The notes: generated by a model not told the origin, from the letters alone. DNA of 64,000 bases from Nostoc parmelioides FACHB-3921 (GCF_014696625.1 NZ_JACJQL010000026.1:1-64000), one strand, 5' to 3'; counted from the stretch's first letter, positions 16,601 to 27,271 are shown. A program made the numbers and translations.

Positions 16601-17497
16601 GTGGGGAATTCTCAAGTAATTGGCATTGACTTGGGGGGAACAGCAATTAAACTGGGGCGATTTAGGCAAGATGGGACTTGTTCACAATCTTTGACTGTGG
16701 CGACTCCCCAACCAGCAACCCCAGAAGCCGTTTTTCTGGTCATGGTAGATGCGATCGCGCAAATTGACCCAGATAATGAAACTATAGCTATTGGTGTGGG
16801 TACTCCTGGCCCGGCTGATGCTCAAGGACGCATTGCCCAAATTGCGATTAATTTACCGCAATGGGAAAATGTGCCTCTGGCTGATTGGTTGGAAACGAAA
16901 ACTAACAAGCCGACAGTAATTGAAAATGATGCCAACTGTGCGGGAATCGCTGAGGCGTGGTTAGGAGCCGGTCGCCACTACCAAAACTTTATCATGTTAA
17001 CTTTGGGGACTGGTGTTGGTGGCGCAATTTTTTTAGATGGCAAATTATTTGTCGGCCATCGCGGCGCGGCTGGGGAACTAGGGTTAATTACCCTCCAACC
17101 AGATGGCCCCATGTGTAAAAGCGGCAACTCAGGTTCTTTAGAGCAATACACTTCTATTAAAGCTATTCGTCGCCTGACTGGTAAAGAACCTGCGGAATTA
17201 GGTATGCTAGCTCAAGCGGGAAATCCACAAGCCTTACAATTTTGGCAAGAATACGGACAAAATTTGGGTATAGGTTTAACTAGTTTAATTTATGTTCTCA
17301 CACCACAGGCGATCGTGCTTGGTGGTGGTGTCAGTGCTAGCCATGAGTTTTTCTTGCCAACTCTCAAAGCTGAAATAGAAAAGCGAGTCATGCCCACATC
17401 TCGCGCAGATTTACAAATCTTGCCAGCACAATTAGGCAACTCAGCCGGCATGGTAGGTGCAGCCAGATTAGCTTGGGAAAAGTTTGGTAATAGTTAA
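16601..17497 (+). CDS. ROK-family sugar kinase (probable glucokinase)
   Basis: The product (298 residues) phosphorylates a hexose with ATP or polyphosphate. GIDLGGTAIKLG is the phosphate-binding loop, VIENDANC the sugar-binding strand with its catalytic Asp, LTLGTGVGGAIFLDG the second phosphate loop and HRGAAGELG the ROK His/Glu motif. The usual zinc motif CxCGxxGCxE is reduced to MCKSGNSGSLEQ: the Glu and one Cys remain, so structural zinc is unlikely. The GTG at 16601 is preferred over the ATG at 16562 since GAGGAA sits seven bases before it. An SDR-free spacer precedes it. Glucokinase is the likeliest activity. Confidence 0.85.
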   Translation: MGNSQVIGIDLGGTAIKLGRFRQDGTCSQSLTVATPQPATPEAVFLVMVDAIAQIDPDNETIAIGVGTPGPADAQGRIAQIAINLPQWENVPLADWLETKTNKPTVIENDANCAGIAEAWLGAGRHYQNFIMLTLGTGVGGAIFLDGKLFVGHRGAAGELGLITLQPDGPMCKSGNSGSLEQYTSIKAIRRLTGKEPAELGMLAQAGNPQALQFWQEYGQNLGIGLTSLIYVLTPQAIVLGGGVSASHEFFLPTLKAEIEKRVMPTSRADLQILPAQLGNSAGMVGAARLAWEKFGNS

Positions 17498-17516
17498 TAG
17501 GTAATGGGTAATTCAA

Positions 17517-17542
17517 GACTATTGACTATTGACTATTGACTA
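17517..17542 (+). repeat. STRR heptamer repeats (TTGACTA)
   Basis: About three TTGACTA units between the ROK kinase and the next gene, preceded by degenerate GGTAATG repeats. Confidence 0.8.
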
Positions 17543-17962
17543 AGAAAAAGAATGTCCTGTGGTTTTTTGGACATATTGCAAAACCTTCTTATAAGAATCT
17601 GGGTTACTAACGGGGTTAATGATGATGGGAATAGTACCATCTGGTAGCCAAAAAGTTATCCTGCCGTTGGTTTCTTGGCAAAAGGAACTAATGCAATTGA
17701 GATTAATTACATATTCATTTCTTTCATAAATGATTTTTACCCAATGGGCATTTTCTACTGCTACGGTAGTCACTTGTTCTAGATATTCTAGGATTTTGTG
17801 ATAGTCTTCTAAGTCAGTTTGGGGATTGATTATAATCGGAATGGCACAGTCAGGCAACCAAAACGTTACCCTGCCGTTCTTTTCATAACAAAAAGCATTT
17901 ACACGGTCAAAATTGACTACATATTCTTTCCTCTCATATACAAGTTTCACCCAGTACGCCAC
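17540..17962 (-). CDS. Hypothetical protein made of two tandem homologous repeats
   Basis: The product (140 residues) is an internal duplication of about 70 residues. YWVKLVYERKEYVVNFDR pairs with HWVKIIYERNEYVINLNC; VTFWLPDCAIPIIINP pairs with ITFWLPDGTIPIIINP; and the end of each half is helical (KILEYLEQV, KVLQYVQKT). Each half reads as four or five strands plus a helix. There is no signal peptide. I do not recognise the family. It is convergent with the ROK kinase gene, and the STRR array ends inside its stop region. Confidence 0.75.
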   Translation of the reverse strand: MAYWVKLVYERKEYVVNFDRVNAFCYEKNGRVTFWLPDCAIPIIINPQTDLEDYHKILEYLEQVTTVAVENAHWVKIIYERNEYVINLNCISSFCQETNGRITFWLPDGTIPIIINPVSNPDSYKKVLQYVQKTTGHSFS

Positions 17963-18151
17963 AACAGCTCCTCAAGTCCGAAATTCATGAATGATGCTTA
18001 CCCTGTATGTTATGTAATCTGTTGACGTTCTAAGTTAATTTACTCGGATTTTTATAGAAAATCCCAAAATTTTATTTTGCTTTGCGTGTCAGTTGTCAGT
18101 TGTCAGTGGTTGAGAGAATCTGGTCTAATACCCAACCCCTTGTATAGTAGT

Positions 18152-18294
18152 AGGACTTACGCAAATAGGTTATCTGTTGAGACCGGGTGTAAGGGTTTAA
18201 GGGTACAGGGGTGTAAGGGTTTCAAGCATTTATACCCCTACACCCCTACACCCTTGTCCAAACCTTTGATCTTTCGTTTTCATGCGTAAGTCCT
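18152..18294. mobile_element. MITE-like element, GGACTTACGCA family, copy B
   Basis: The ends AGGACTTACGCA and TGCGTAAGTCCT are exact 12-bp inverted repeats of each other. The inside is a stem of GGGTGTAAGGG-type repeats against CCCTACACCCC. It is 143 bp and non-coding. Confidence 0.75.
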
Positions 18295-18366
18295 AAGTAG
18301 TTTTTACATATCTTTGCCACTAACTACTGACCCTTACGGGTACTCTCCGAGAACCCCTCCGGGGAA

Positions 18367-18456
18367 CGGCAGTTGCTACAAGTCGGGGAACCCGACGACA
18401 GTCGCTTCAAGTCGGCAAAGCCGCCCACAGCGCTGTCTCCCCAACGCACTGCCTCA
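18367..18456. repeat. GCCAGT/ACTGGC palindromic repeat, copy 2 (expanded)
   Basis: A compound of short stems (GTCGGGG/CCCGAC, GTCGGC/GCCGCC) bounded by GGCAGTTGCTACAA and CAACGCACTGCC. It shares the outer sequence with 33708-33752. Confidence 0.65.
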
Positions 18457-18513
18457 CCACTGACTACTGACAAAACTGAACCGTATTACCCTATACCCCA
18501 GACCATTAAATTT

Positions 18514-20175
<1,662 letters not shown>

Positions 20176-20247
20176 CTAACGATACCTTCCAAAATCCATC
20201 CCGTCATTGTGCCACAGTCACATAGTGAATACTTCTGTGATACTGCT

Positions 20248-22002
20248 GTGAAAAAAGTTCTCATCCCAGTAATATTAAGCTTCGTTGTCACCTCCTCCGT
20301 TGCTTTGGCTTCCTCACCTCTCAAGGTTGTTTATCCGCCGACAAACCACCAGACTAGTGCAGAAAAAATCTTTTTTATTGGTACAGCACCACCAAACGGG
20401 CAAGTTCTCGTTAATGGTAAGCCAATTAATCGCAGTCGGTCTGGCCATTTTGCCCCAAGTTTTCCCTTACAGTTAGGAGAGAATATCTTTACAATACGCC
20501 ACCAAAATCAAGAGCTTCAGATTAAGGTGACAAGGCTGAGTAATCAACCAGAGCTACCACAAGGTTTAACTTTTGCTAAAGGTTCTCTCACACCAACTGC
20601 CGATATTGCCAGACTACCCGGAGAACTAATTTGTTTTAGCGCTATTGCACCTCCTAACGCCAGTGTCTCTGTGAAACTGGGTAATGATACTGTGGTACTT
20701 TTGCCTCAACCACAACAAGCAATACTACCAAGTAATTTGGCTGCGCTCACTGGACAAAATCAACCCACTACCCAGTCTATCCCAGGTAAGTATGAGGGTT
20801 GCACAACAGTACCAGTTGCAACAGATTTGGGACAACCTCAATACCAACTGACACTTAATGGTAAGACGATAACTCAACCAAGTGCTGGCAAAATTACAAT
20901 TCTCTCACCCACGCAGTTACCTGTAGCTGAGGTGGTAGCAGACGCAGGAGCTGCCCGGACTGGCCCTAGCACCGATTTTTCTCGACTTACGCCACTGCCT
21001 AAGGGAACACGAGCCAGTGTCACAGGTAAAGAAGGTGTATGGTTTCGCCTAGACTATGGTGCTTGGATTAATAGTCAGGAAACTCGCATTCTTCCGGGAA
21101 GCGTTCCGCCACAAACAGTTATTCGTAGTGTCGGATATCGGAGACTTCCAGGCGCAACAGAAATGCTTTTCCCTCTCCAAACCCCTGTACCTGTGAGTGT
21201 GCAGCAAGGAGAAACAACTTTCGCCCTGACACTCCACAACACTACTGCCCAAACAGATATTATTCGCCTTGATGATGACCCTCTAATTTCTCGTCTAGAT
21301 TGGCAGCAGATAGGCTCAGAAGAAGTAAAATACACCTTCAACCTGAAAAAAGCTCAACAGTGGGGATATAAGCTGAGATACGACGGTACAACCCTGGTGT
21401 TAACTTTACGCCATGCGCCTGTTATCAGGCAAAATAGGCAAAAGCCCTTATCTGGTATCAAGATTCTACTCGATCCTGGTCATGGTGGTAAAGAATCTGG
21501 CGCAGCTGGGCCAACTGGATATTTAGAAAAAGACGTAAATCTGACAGTATCTAAGTTATTGCGTGATGAATTGCTCAAATTAGGGGCAAATGTAGTGATG
21601 ACTAGGGATGATGATCGGGATGTATCCCTGCCAGAGCGTCAAGCAATTATCAATCGAGAATCACCAGCGATCGCACTTTCCGTCCATTATAACGCTTTAC
21701 CTGATGCTGGTGACGCGGAAAATACCAAGGGGGTTGGTATCTTTTGGTACCATGCCCAAGCCCATAATCTGGCTGTGTTTATGCACAATTATCTCGTGAA
21801 TAAACTCCGTAGACCTTCCTACGGTGTATTTTGGAATAATTTGGCACTGACACGCCCAGCCGTTGCCCCTTCGGTATTATTAGAGTTGGGTTTTATGAGT
21901 AATCCCGATGAATTTGAGTGGGTGACAAATCCCCAAGAGCAGAAGAAGTTGGCGGAGGTTTTAGCTCAGGGGGTAACGGAGTGGTTTGACAGAGTTAAGT
22001 AG
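20248..22002 (+). CDS. N-acetylmuramoyl-L-alanine amidase with SH3-like domain
   Basis: The enzyme cleaves the amide between muramic acid and the peptide stem of peptidoglycan. The product (584 residues) starts KKVLIPVILSFVVTSSVALA, a signal peptide; the GTG at 20248 is preferred over upstream starts for that reason. There follow an Ig-like domain (about 25-110), an SH3b-like segment (about 240-290), an AMIN-like beta region (about 300-395) and a C-terminal Amidase_3 domain (about 407-580). The zinc ligands and catalytic Glu are visible in DPGHGG, YLEKDVN, LSVHYNA and LLELGFMSN. Filamentous relatives use AmiC-type enzymes to make septal nanopores; whether this one does is not shown by sequence. 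Confidence 0.9.
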   Translation: MKKVLIPVILSFVVTSSVALASSPLKVVYPPTNHQTSAEKIFFIGTAPPNGQVLVNGKPINRSRSGHFAPSFPLQLGENIFTIRHQNQELQIKVTRLSNQPELPQGLTFAKGSLTPTADIARLPGELICFSAIAPPNASVSVKLGNDTVVLLPQPQQAILPSNLAALTGQNQPTTQSIPGKYEGCTTVPVATDLGQPQYQLTLNGKTITQPSAGKITILSPTQLPVAEVVADAGAARTGPSTDFSRLTPLPKGTRASVTGKEGVWFRLDYGAWINSQETRILPGSVPPQTVIRSVGYRRLPGATEMLFPLQTPVPVSVQQGETTFALTLHNTTAQTDIIRLDDDPLISRLDWQQIGSEEVKYTFNLKKAQQWGYKLRYDGTTLVLTLRHAPVIRQNRQKPLSGIKILLDPGHGGKESGAAGPTGYLEKDVNLTVSKLLRDELLKLGANVVMTRDDDRDVSLPERQAIINRESPAIALSVHYNALPDAGDAENTKGVGIFWYHAQAHNLAVFMHNYLVNKLRRPSYGVFWNNLALTRPAVAPSVLLELGFMSNPDEFEWVTNPQEQKKLAEVLAQGVTEWFDRVK

Positions 22003-22008
22003 ATTTTA

Positions 22009-22133
22009 AAACTTACGCAGTGGGACTAATTTTCTGGTTTTTTTGTCAATAGTCAATAGTCAAAATCAAGGTTTTTGGACTATTGACTATTGACCACCCT
22101 CAGCAGGGCTTTTTAGTTCAGTGCGTAAGTCCT
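22009..22133. mobile_element. MITE-like element, GGACTTACGCA family, copy C
   Basis: The ends ACTTACGCA (22011-22019) and TGCGTAAGT (22122-22130) are exact inverted repeats; the outer GG/CC is lost on the left. Inside are inverted GTCAATA STRR units. It sits directly downstream of the amidase stop. Confidence 0.7.
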
Positions 22134-22351
22134 AAAATATCGACTATTTTTCTCTGAATAAATTTAAATTTATAAATTATTTAATTCAGTTAATGGTATT
22201 TACGGGAAAGGTGATTTATCATACAATCTTCGCAAAATAAAAAATCAAAAACCCATCAGTAAGATTATATAAATTTGCCTGAATTGGTAATTAACTATTA
22301 AAAAAAATAGTACCCAAGTCTTTAAAAACGTAATTAAAAGCGAAGCACAAC

Positions 22352-23257
22352 ATGACCCAAAATGCCAGTAATCAAGATAAAAAAAAGTTTAACTTTACTA
22401 AATGGGGCTTTATTATCGGGACTCCAATTGCCGTTGCTGGCACTATTGCTGCTGTAGTCACAGTGCCAGAGTTTAGGTGTTCTGTGGGACTAAAATCAGA
22501 AGCTTGTGTAGTTCCCAGAGTAGGGGTAGAACTCATTACACAAAAAGAAACCGGGGAAGCTTTAGACGCAGTAAAAATCCAATTTATATCTCAAGGAGCG
22601 CCTGAAGTTCAATGGACTGATAATAATGGTTATGCAAAAGTTCTAATTCCCAGTAAGGGTGACGTTATTGTCAATTTGAGTAAAAAAAATTACCCAACTC
22701 AAAACTTGACGATTAACCTGGAAAACGAACAAAGCAAAACCAGAATTATCAAATTTCAAGAATCGGGTGTACCAGAGGTCAAAGCACTTGCGTCTGTTCC
22801 TGCAACTACATCTGTTTCTAATTTACCCCAAACAACTTCTGCACCTCCAGTCTCTGCAAACACAACTAATGGCTCACCTGATGACGCAAGTAAAAATCTG
22901 GAAACTTTAGTAAAAACCAAAAAATGCCCAAAGTGTTATCTGGTTGGTGTTGACTTGGGTCGTGCAGACCTAGAACGAGCTGATTTGACAGGTGCGAATC
23001 TCAGAGGCGCTCGTGGTTGTCCTCGCCTCAATGGAGCCAATCTCAGTAGCGCAGACCTGCGTGGTTTTAGTCATATTTGTGGAAGTTTTGACTTGCAAGG
23101 AGCTAGCTTACGTAGTGCTAATCTCAAAGGCGCGTATTTAAAATACGCCAATTTGCGTGGTGCTGATTTGACTGGTACTAACTTATCTGATGTCAACCTA
23201 GAAGGTGCAGACTTGGCTGGGGCTATTTTGCCAGATGATGCTAAATCTCCTAATTAA
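22352..23257 (+). CDS. Membrane-anchored pentapeptide-repeat protein
   Basis: The product (301 residues) has an N-terminal TM segment (about residues 20-40, IIGTPIAVAGTIAAVVTVP), a carboxypeptidase-regulatory-like beta domain (about 55-130) and a Thr/Pro/Ser-rich linker. The C-terminus (about 190-300) is made of pentapeptide repeats of the A(D/N)LxG type, such as ADLTGANLRGA and ANLRGADLTG, which form a right-handed beta helix. A KKCPKC motif before the helix could bind metal. The topology suggests a domain outside the cytoplasm, held to the membrane. Function of the family is not known in general. The 3' end is 28 bp from the convergent XisI-like gene. Confidence 0.8.
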   Translation: MTQNASNQDKKKFNFTKWGFIIGTPIAVAGTIAAVVTVPEFRCSVGLKSEACVVPRVGVELITQKETGEALDAVKIQFISQGAPEVQWTDNNGYAKVLIPSKGDVIVNLSKKNYPTQNLTINLENEQSKTRIIKFQESGVPEVKALASVPATTSVSNLPQTTSAPPVSANTTNGSPDDASKNLETLVKTKKCPKCYLVGVDLGRADLERADLTGANLRGARGCPRLNGANLSSADLRGFSHICGSFDLQGASLRSANLKGAYLKYANLRGADLTGTNLSDVNLEGADLAGAILPDDAKSPN

Positions 23258-23285
23258 AAAGCTGTTTCTCAAAAACTATAGTAAA

Positions 23286-23624
23286 TTAAGTCCCAAATTC
23301 GGTGAATTGGCGTACATAAGGTTCATGAAATGCCAAAACAATATCTTGTTTTGGCACTCCCATTTCTACCAATCGATTAGCAATTCCTTCCTCGGTACCA
23401 TCATGCTGAATCCAAATTTTTCCATCTTTAATATCAAGATGTAAAATACAGCCAAAATCGCGTTTATTTCCCCGCCAGCCAACATAAAGTAATTGATAGT
23501 GGTTTTGCTGTTCGTCAAAAATTGTTTGTACTTCATACTCTTCGGCATTTTTTTGCATTGCAGATTGTTTTTGCCGTTCGCAAAGAAGATGTCTAATATA
23601 TTGTCGATATTGTTCTATAGCCAT
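23286..23624 (-). CDS. xisI: XisI-family protein
   Basis: The product (112 residues) matches the XisI family, first described as a factor controlling fdxN element excision in Anabaena heterocysts. Visible features are YRQYIRHLL at the start, DEQQNHYQLLYVGWRG, DIKDGKIWIQHDGTE and GIANRLVEMGVPKQDIVLAFH, all characteristic of this family. It overlaps the end of the XisH-like gene by 10 bp, so the two are translationally coupled. No xisF recombinase or element end is near, so it is probably one of the many XisI paralogues in cyanobacteria, not a part of an excision system. Symbol refers to family. Confidence 0.85.
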   Translation of the reverse strand: MAIEQYRQYIRHLLCERQKQSAMQKNAEEYEVQTIFDEQQNHYQLLYVGWRGNKRDFGCILHLDIKDGKIWIQHDGTEEGIANRLVEMGVPKQDIVLAFHEPYVRQFTEFGT

Positions 23625-24025
23625 TGACAGATAACCTCTTGTTGTACATCGTAAATCATCAATCGCAATTGATATTTGATAACTGCGGAGGTAATAAATT
23701 TTCGTTGGAAAAAACTTTCATAAATCGGGACACGTACAGCTAGATAGAGTTGTCGTTCAGGTTCAATTTTATCTAACGCATCCCGATAGTTTAAAAACTG
23801 TCCTAAAGCAGTATGAAATTCTGAAACATTCGATGGACTAATAAAGCTTTTAATCTCTACTGCTATTTTTCTTCCTTCTTGCTCTGCTAATAACAATCGC
23901 TCTGCCGCTAAATCGATTTCAAAATCTACATCATCCACATTAATTTCATAAGGATCAGCAGTAACTTTCCAACCGTCTTTCTCTAAAGCATTTCTGACAA
24001 TATGATGAAATCTATCCTTTGCCAT
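23615..24025 (-). CDS. xisH: XisH-family PD-(D/E)XK-like protein
   Basis: The product (136 residues) matches the XisH family. KDRFHHIVRNALEKDGWKVTADPY at the start, DFEIDLAAERLLLAEQEGRKIAVEIKSF and FHTALGQFLNYRDAL are the family hallmarks. The Asp in DFEIDL and the EIK triplet fit the acidic and Lys residues of the PD-(D/E)XK nuclease fold, so the protein may bind or cut DNA. It lies directly upstream of the XisI gene with a 10-bp overlap. Its original role is in developmental excision; here it stands alone with XisI and may form a toxin-antitoxin-like or regulatory pair. Confidence 0.85.
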   Translation of the reverse strand: MAKDRFHHIVRNALEKDGWKVTADPYEINVDDVDFEIDLAAERLLLAEQEGRKIAVEIKSFISPSNVSEFHTALGQFLNYRDALDKIEPERQLYLAVRVPIYESFFQRKFITSAVIKYQLRLMIYDVQQEVICQWL

Positions 24026-24147
24026 AGAATTTCATTATGCTAGGTGTAAGTAAAATTTTGTAGTAATAACATAACAGAACATCTTGGGGAAGTTTTGAAA
24101 TAATTGATAAAAAATAGAGTCGGTTTTCATGAAGTGAAGTTGCTTGT

Positions 24148-24651
24148 TCAATCACTTTGCCAACCGTGTAAAAATGGCATTGCAAACAAACCCCAAGCTA
24201 AACCTGTAATTAACCCAAAGGGTGTAACTAAATAATTATTAAAATCCCACAAGTCGAAAATTTGGGCTGCTAATTCCACAGGATAAGCCATCATGAATAC
24301 ACTGGCTAAAGCTGCACCATTCCAACCATATTGACTGAGCCAGTAAATACCTTTTCCGCCAGTTGCAGCATACAGCAGGCGAGTAATTAATAAACCTGTG
24401 ACAGTACCATAACAGCGCATACAAACAGCCATGATAAATGGGGGTGCTAAATCTAAGCCCATTTCTGGTTGCGGACACACATGATTACCCATGAAATAAA
24501 TAATGTCCGCAATACCCCCAAACAACCATACTCCAGACGCAGCCAGAAAGGGCGCAATGGGAGGGCCGAACACCATTCCCACCAGCATAAAGTCAGCGAT
24601 AAAACTAACCCAGTTAATTTGTAACTCGCTTCTGAAAGCTACTCTTGCCAT
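24148..24651 (-). CDS. DUF2085 membrane protein
   Basis: The product (167 residues) is a multi-span inner-membrane protein of the DUF2085 family. FADFMLVGMVFG-type hydrophobic stretches give about four TM segments. The family Cys/Met pattern is visible: NHVCPQPEM and CMRCYGTVTG. Conserved Cys residues on one side of the membrane suggest metal or redox chemistry, but no function is established. It lies between the xisH and AgrE genes, all on the same strand, with spacers of about 100 nt. A role connected to either is not indicated. Confidence 0.8.
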   Translation of the reverse strand: MARVAFRSELQINWVSFIADFMLVGMVFGPPIAPFLAASGVWLFGGIADIIYFMGNHVCPQPEMGLDLAPPFIMAVCMRCYGTVTGLLITRLLYAATGGKGIYWLSQYGWNGAALASVFMMAYPVELAAQIFDLWDFNNYLVTPFGLITGLAWGLFAMPFLHGWQSD

Positions 24652-24750
24652 TTCCGTTCTCTGCGTCCTATTAAGTCCGTTGTTCTAACCTTTGGGCAAG
24701 TTAGAAGACAAGAGGTAAGTTCTTGTGCCTCCTGCCTTCTGCCTCGTTTA

Positions 24751-26862
24751 TTACCCTACCGTAGAAACATACGGGCTTGTCAACTTATCCAACTGCTGAG
24801 TTAACAGACTGAGGAATAATCCCACATCTGTAACTACACCCACTGATTCGATAGAACCGCGATCGCTCAATTTTGTCACAACGGCCGGGTTAATATCTAC
24901 ACAGACCATTTTCACTCCGGCTGGGGTCATATTCCCCACACCAATGGAGTGCAGCATTGATGACAGCATCAAAATCATCTCCGCGCCTTCTAGGTGTTTG
25001 GCGTATTCCTCTTGTGCTTTGATTAAATCCATTTGGGTATCGGGTAAGGGGCCATCATCCCGAATGGAACCAGCTAAGACAAAGGGAACTTGATTGCGGA
25101 CACATTCATACATCACACCGCTACGAATGATCCCTGCTTCTACACCTTTGGCGATACTGCCATAACGGCGGATAGTGTTAATTACCTTGAGGTGATGGCG
25201 ATGTCCACCACGGACGGCGACACCACGCTTCATGTCCACACCCAAGGATGTACCCATCATATTTTGTTCGATGTCGTGGACGGCGATCGCATTCCCACCC
25301 AGTAAGGCTTGTACATATCCTTCCCGAATCAATCTGGATAGGTGTTCACCGCCACCAGTGTGAATTACCACAGGCCCGGCTGTGACGACTACTTTACCAC
25401 CAGCATCCCGAATTTTTCGCAATTCCCAGGCGACTTGCTCAACCACCAATTCCACCCGCCGTTCGCTGGAAACGCCCCCAGACATAAAGCTGAATTCTTG
25501 GGTGTTGCGTTGTTCCCGTGATTCGGTTTTGCGGATGGTGCGGATACCCAACACATCGACAATTACCTGTTCACCCGCTTTGAGGTCACGTAATATTTTA
25601 CACTGTGCTAGTAGACCATTGGGGGTTTGAGAAATGGCGATCGCTCCGTCCATCCGTTGATTTTCGACTTTGATCCACTGCCCATTTATTCGGACTTCTG
25701 TAGGGTAAATGGTACTTACATAGAAATCATCAGGGGCTACACCATCTTGAATTACTGGCTCAAGTTTGGCATCGCGCTCATCTTGGGGCAAGTCTACCGC
25801 ACCTAAATCAATGAGCTGAGAAATGATTTCTTCCATCACCTCGTGAGAAGGTGCAGACACCTTGACTTCGGCGGCGGATGTGCTTTGGCGTTGTTCTCCC
25901 AAGTTAAAATTTAGTACTTGGAAGCTACCGCCAGTATCGACAATCATGTCTAAGGCGCGGTTAATCAAGCCAGAATCAAGTAAATGCCCTTCGATGCGAA
26001 TAATTCGGCTTTCTACATATACGTTGGCGTGAACTTCGTCTCTGACTGGTTCTGTTACCCGTAAGGTGAGACATTTCGCCGCACCACCAGCCTTGAGAAA
26101 TTCGGTGAGTGGAGTTTCCAGAACCCGGAAACCAACATCTTCCAAACTTTGTTTTAAAGCATTGCTGGCTTTGTTCATAATGACGATGCTTTCCACATTC
26201 ACAGTGTTACAAGCAAAGTTCACAGCATCGGCTTCAGCAATAGCTATGCGTTTTTCTGGTGCAACTCGCATCTCAATTAAGCGATTGGAGTAAGAATCAA
26301 ACGCACCAGGATAGTAGAGTAAATAGCCGTTAGCTAGTGGACAGAAACAGGTATCTAAATGATAGAAACGCTCATCTATCAATCGTAGAGATAATACTTC
26401 AATATCCAGCCATTTTGCCAAATATGGATGGGAATCTAACTCCGAACGAAAACCATAACCAGCCCACAGCCAACGCCCTTCTCTGTCTAGTAGCGCGTCG
26501 CCTGCACCTTCAAAAGGTAAGTCTTTAGGTAGTTCATAAACTTTGTAACCATTGGCTTCAAACCATTCTTTGAAGTATGGTTCTTCTCCCTGACGCTCTT
26601 TGTGTAAAAAGCGACTCAGGACAACGTTATCGCCCAACACCAAACCAGCGTTAGCGGTAAAAACTAAATCAGGCCAACCCTTTTGAGGTGTCACCAAATC
26701 TACAACGGCGTGTTCTTTAAGAATTTGGTATAGTCCCTGCCACTGTTCCACAGCGCGATCGCGTGATGACTTGTGAATATTCCCTTCCATCCAGGGGTTA
26801 ATCACATAGTCCACATCATAGTGGTCAGGGGGACACATCAAAAAACGAATCCGAGAAGTCAT
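24751..26862 (-). CDS. agrE: Bifunctional arginine dihydrolase/ornithine cyclodeaminase (AgrE/ArgZ type)
   Basis: The enzyme converts arginine to ornithine and two ammonium (N-terminal domain, guanidine-modifying enzyme fold), and in Anabaena the C-terminal half makes proline from ornithine. The product (703 residues) has the catalytic Cys264 in GGAAKCLTL, His168 in FYHLDT and Asn71 in FTANAG, at the positions known from ArgZ. The C-terminal half (about residues 285-703) is the LOR/SDH-type region, with GPVVIHTGGGEHL, HHLKVINTIRRYG and VCVDINPAVVTKLSDRG. This is the main arginine and cyanophycin-nitrogen degradation route in cyanobacteria. A 12-bp palindrome AACCTATAGGTT (27020-27031) lies upstream. 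Confidence 0.95.
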   Translation of the reverse strand: MTSRIRFLMCPPDHYDVDYVINPWMEGNIHKSSRDRAVEQWQGLYQILKEHAVVDLVTPQKGWPDLVFTANAGLVLGDNVVLSRFLHKERQGEEPYFKEWFEANGYKVYELPKDLPFEGAGDALLDREGRWLWAGYGFRSELDSHPYLAKWLDIEVLSLRLIDERFYHLDTCFCPLANGYLLYYPGAFDSYSNRLIEMRVAPEKRIAIAEADAVNFACNTVNVESIVIMNKASNALKQSLEDVGFRVLETPLTEFLKAGGAAKCLTLRVTEPVRDEVHANVYVESRIIRIEGHLLDSGLINRALDMIVDTGGSFQVLNFNLGEQRQSTSAAEVKVSAPSHEVMEEIISQLIDLGAVDLPQDERDAKLEPVIQDGVAPDDFYVSTIYPTEVRINGQWIKVENQRMDGAIAISQTPNGLLAQCKILRDLKAGEQVIVDVLGIRTIRKTESREQRNTQEFSFMSGGVSSERRVELVVEQVAWELRKIRDAGGKVVVTAGPVVIHTGGGEHLSRLIREGYVQALLGGNAIAVHDIEQNMMGTSLGVDMKRGVAVRGGHRHHLKVINTIRRYGSIAKGVEAGIIRSGVMYECVRNQVPFVLAGSIRDDGPLPDTQMDLIKAQEEYAKHLEGAEMILMLSSMLHSIGVGNMTPAGVKMVCVDINPAVVTKLSDRGSIESVGVVTDVGLFLSLLTQQLDKLTSPYVSTVG

Positions 26863-27019
26863 AAAAATATTACAAATGCTACAAACTTAATTCAAACAGA
26901 AGTATTTTCTTTTTCCTTAATGTATATTCCTTGACTTAGTATCTATTTCTAGATAGTCGCAGGATTTACAAAAGTTTTGCTTTGATGCAAGTACCGGAAA
27001 AGCCAAAGTAATGGTAACA

Positions 27020-27031
27020 AACCTATAGGTT
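27020..27031. promoter_or_regulatory. 12-bp palindrome upstream of agrE
   Basis: AACCTATAGGTT, within GTAACAAACCTATAGGTTAC, lies about 160 bp before the agrE start. It could be a regulator site. It does not match the NtcA consensus GTA-N8-TAC. Confidence 0.3.
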
Positions 27032-27121
27032 ACTTAAATGCTAAGGACTTAGTAGTATACCTCTGAGGTTGCAATCTCGCCCTATTTTAGCCATATTTAG
27101 TTTTAATAATTTAAGTTAAAA

Positions 27122-27271
27122 ATGAAAGATTTAACTTTATTTTTAGAACATAGTCCTGATCCCCAGAATATTCAGACAATAATTAGCAAAATCCTGGAAC
27201 ATCACAAAAATAGTCAACAGAATAAGCATATTACTCATCTTCTGGACGTTTTTATGCCATATGCTCTCTAA
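27122..27271 (+). CDS. Possible 49-residue small protein
   Basis: An ATG-initiated frame of 49 codons, opposite in strand to its neighbours. The product is acidic-to-basic amphipathic and rich in Leu, Ile, His, Gln and Asn, with a predicted helix in NIQTIISKILEHH. It stops at TAA 88 bp before the end of the giant kinase gene on the other strand. I do not recognise it; it may be a real small protein, the 5' remnant of a broken gene, or chance. Confidence 0.3.
   Translation: MKDLTLFLEHSPDPQNIQTIISKILEHHKNSQQNKHITHLLDVFMPYAL

Larger units (their letters stand above)
17963..18513. other. Repeat-filled intergenic region
   Basis: 551 bp without a convincing gene. It contains an STRR-like GTCAGTT tract (18087-18109), the MITE-like element at 18152-18294 and the palindromic repeat block at 18367-18456. 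Short frames here are read through those repeats. Confidence 0.7.

Noticed and set aside
26863-27119. NtcA site for agrE
   Set aside because: GTAAC...GTTAC here is spaced 14 or more, not the N8 of GTA-N8-TAC; no match found.
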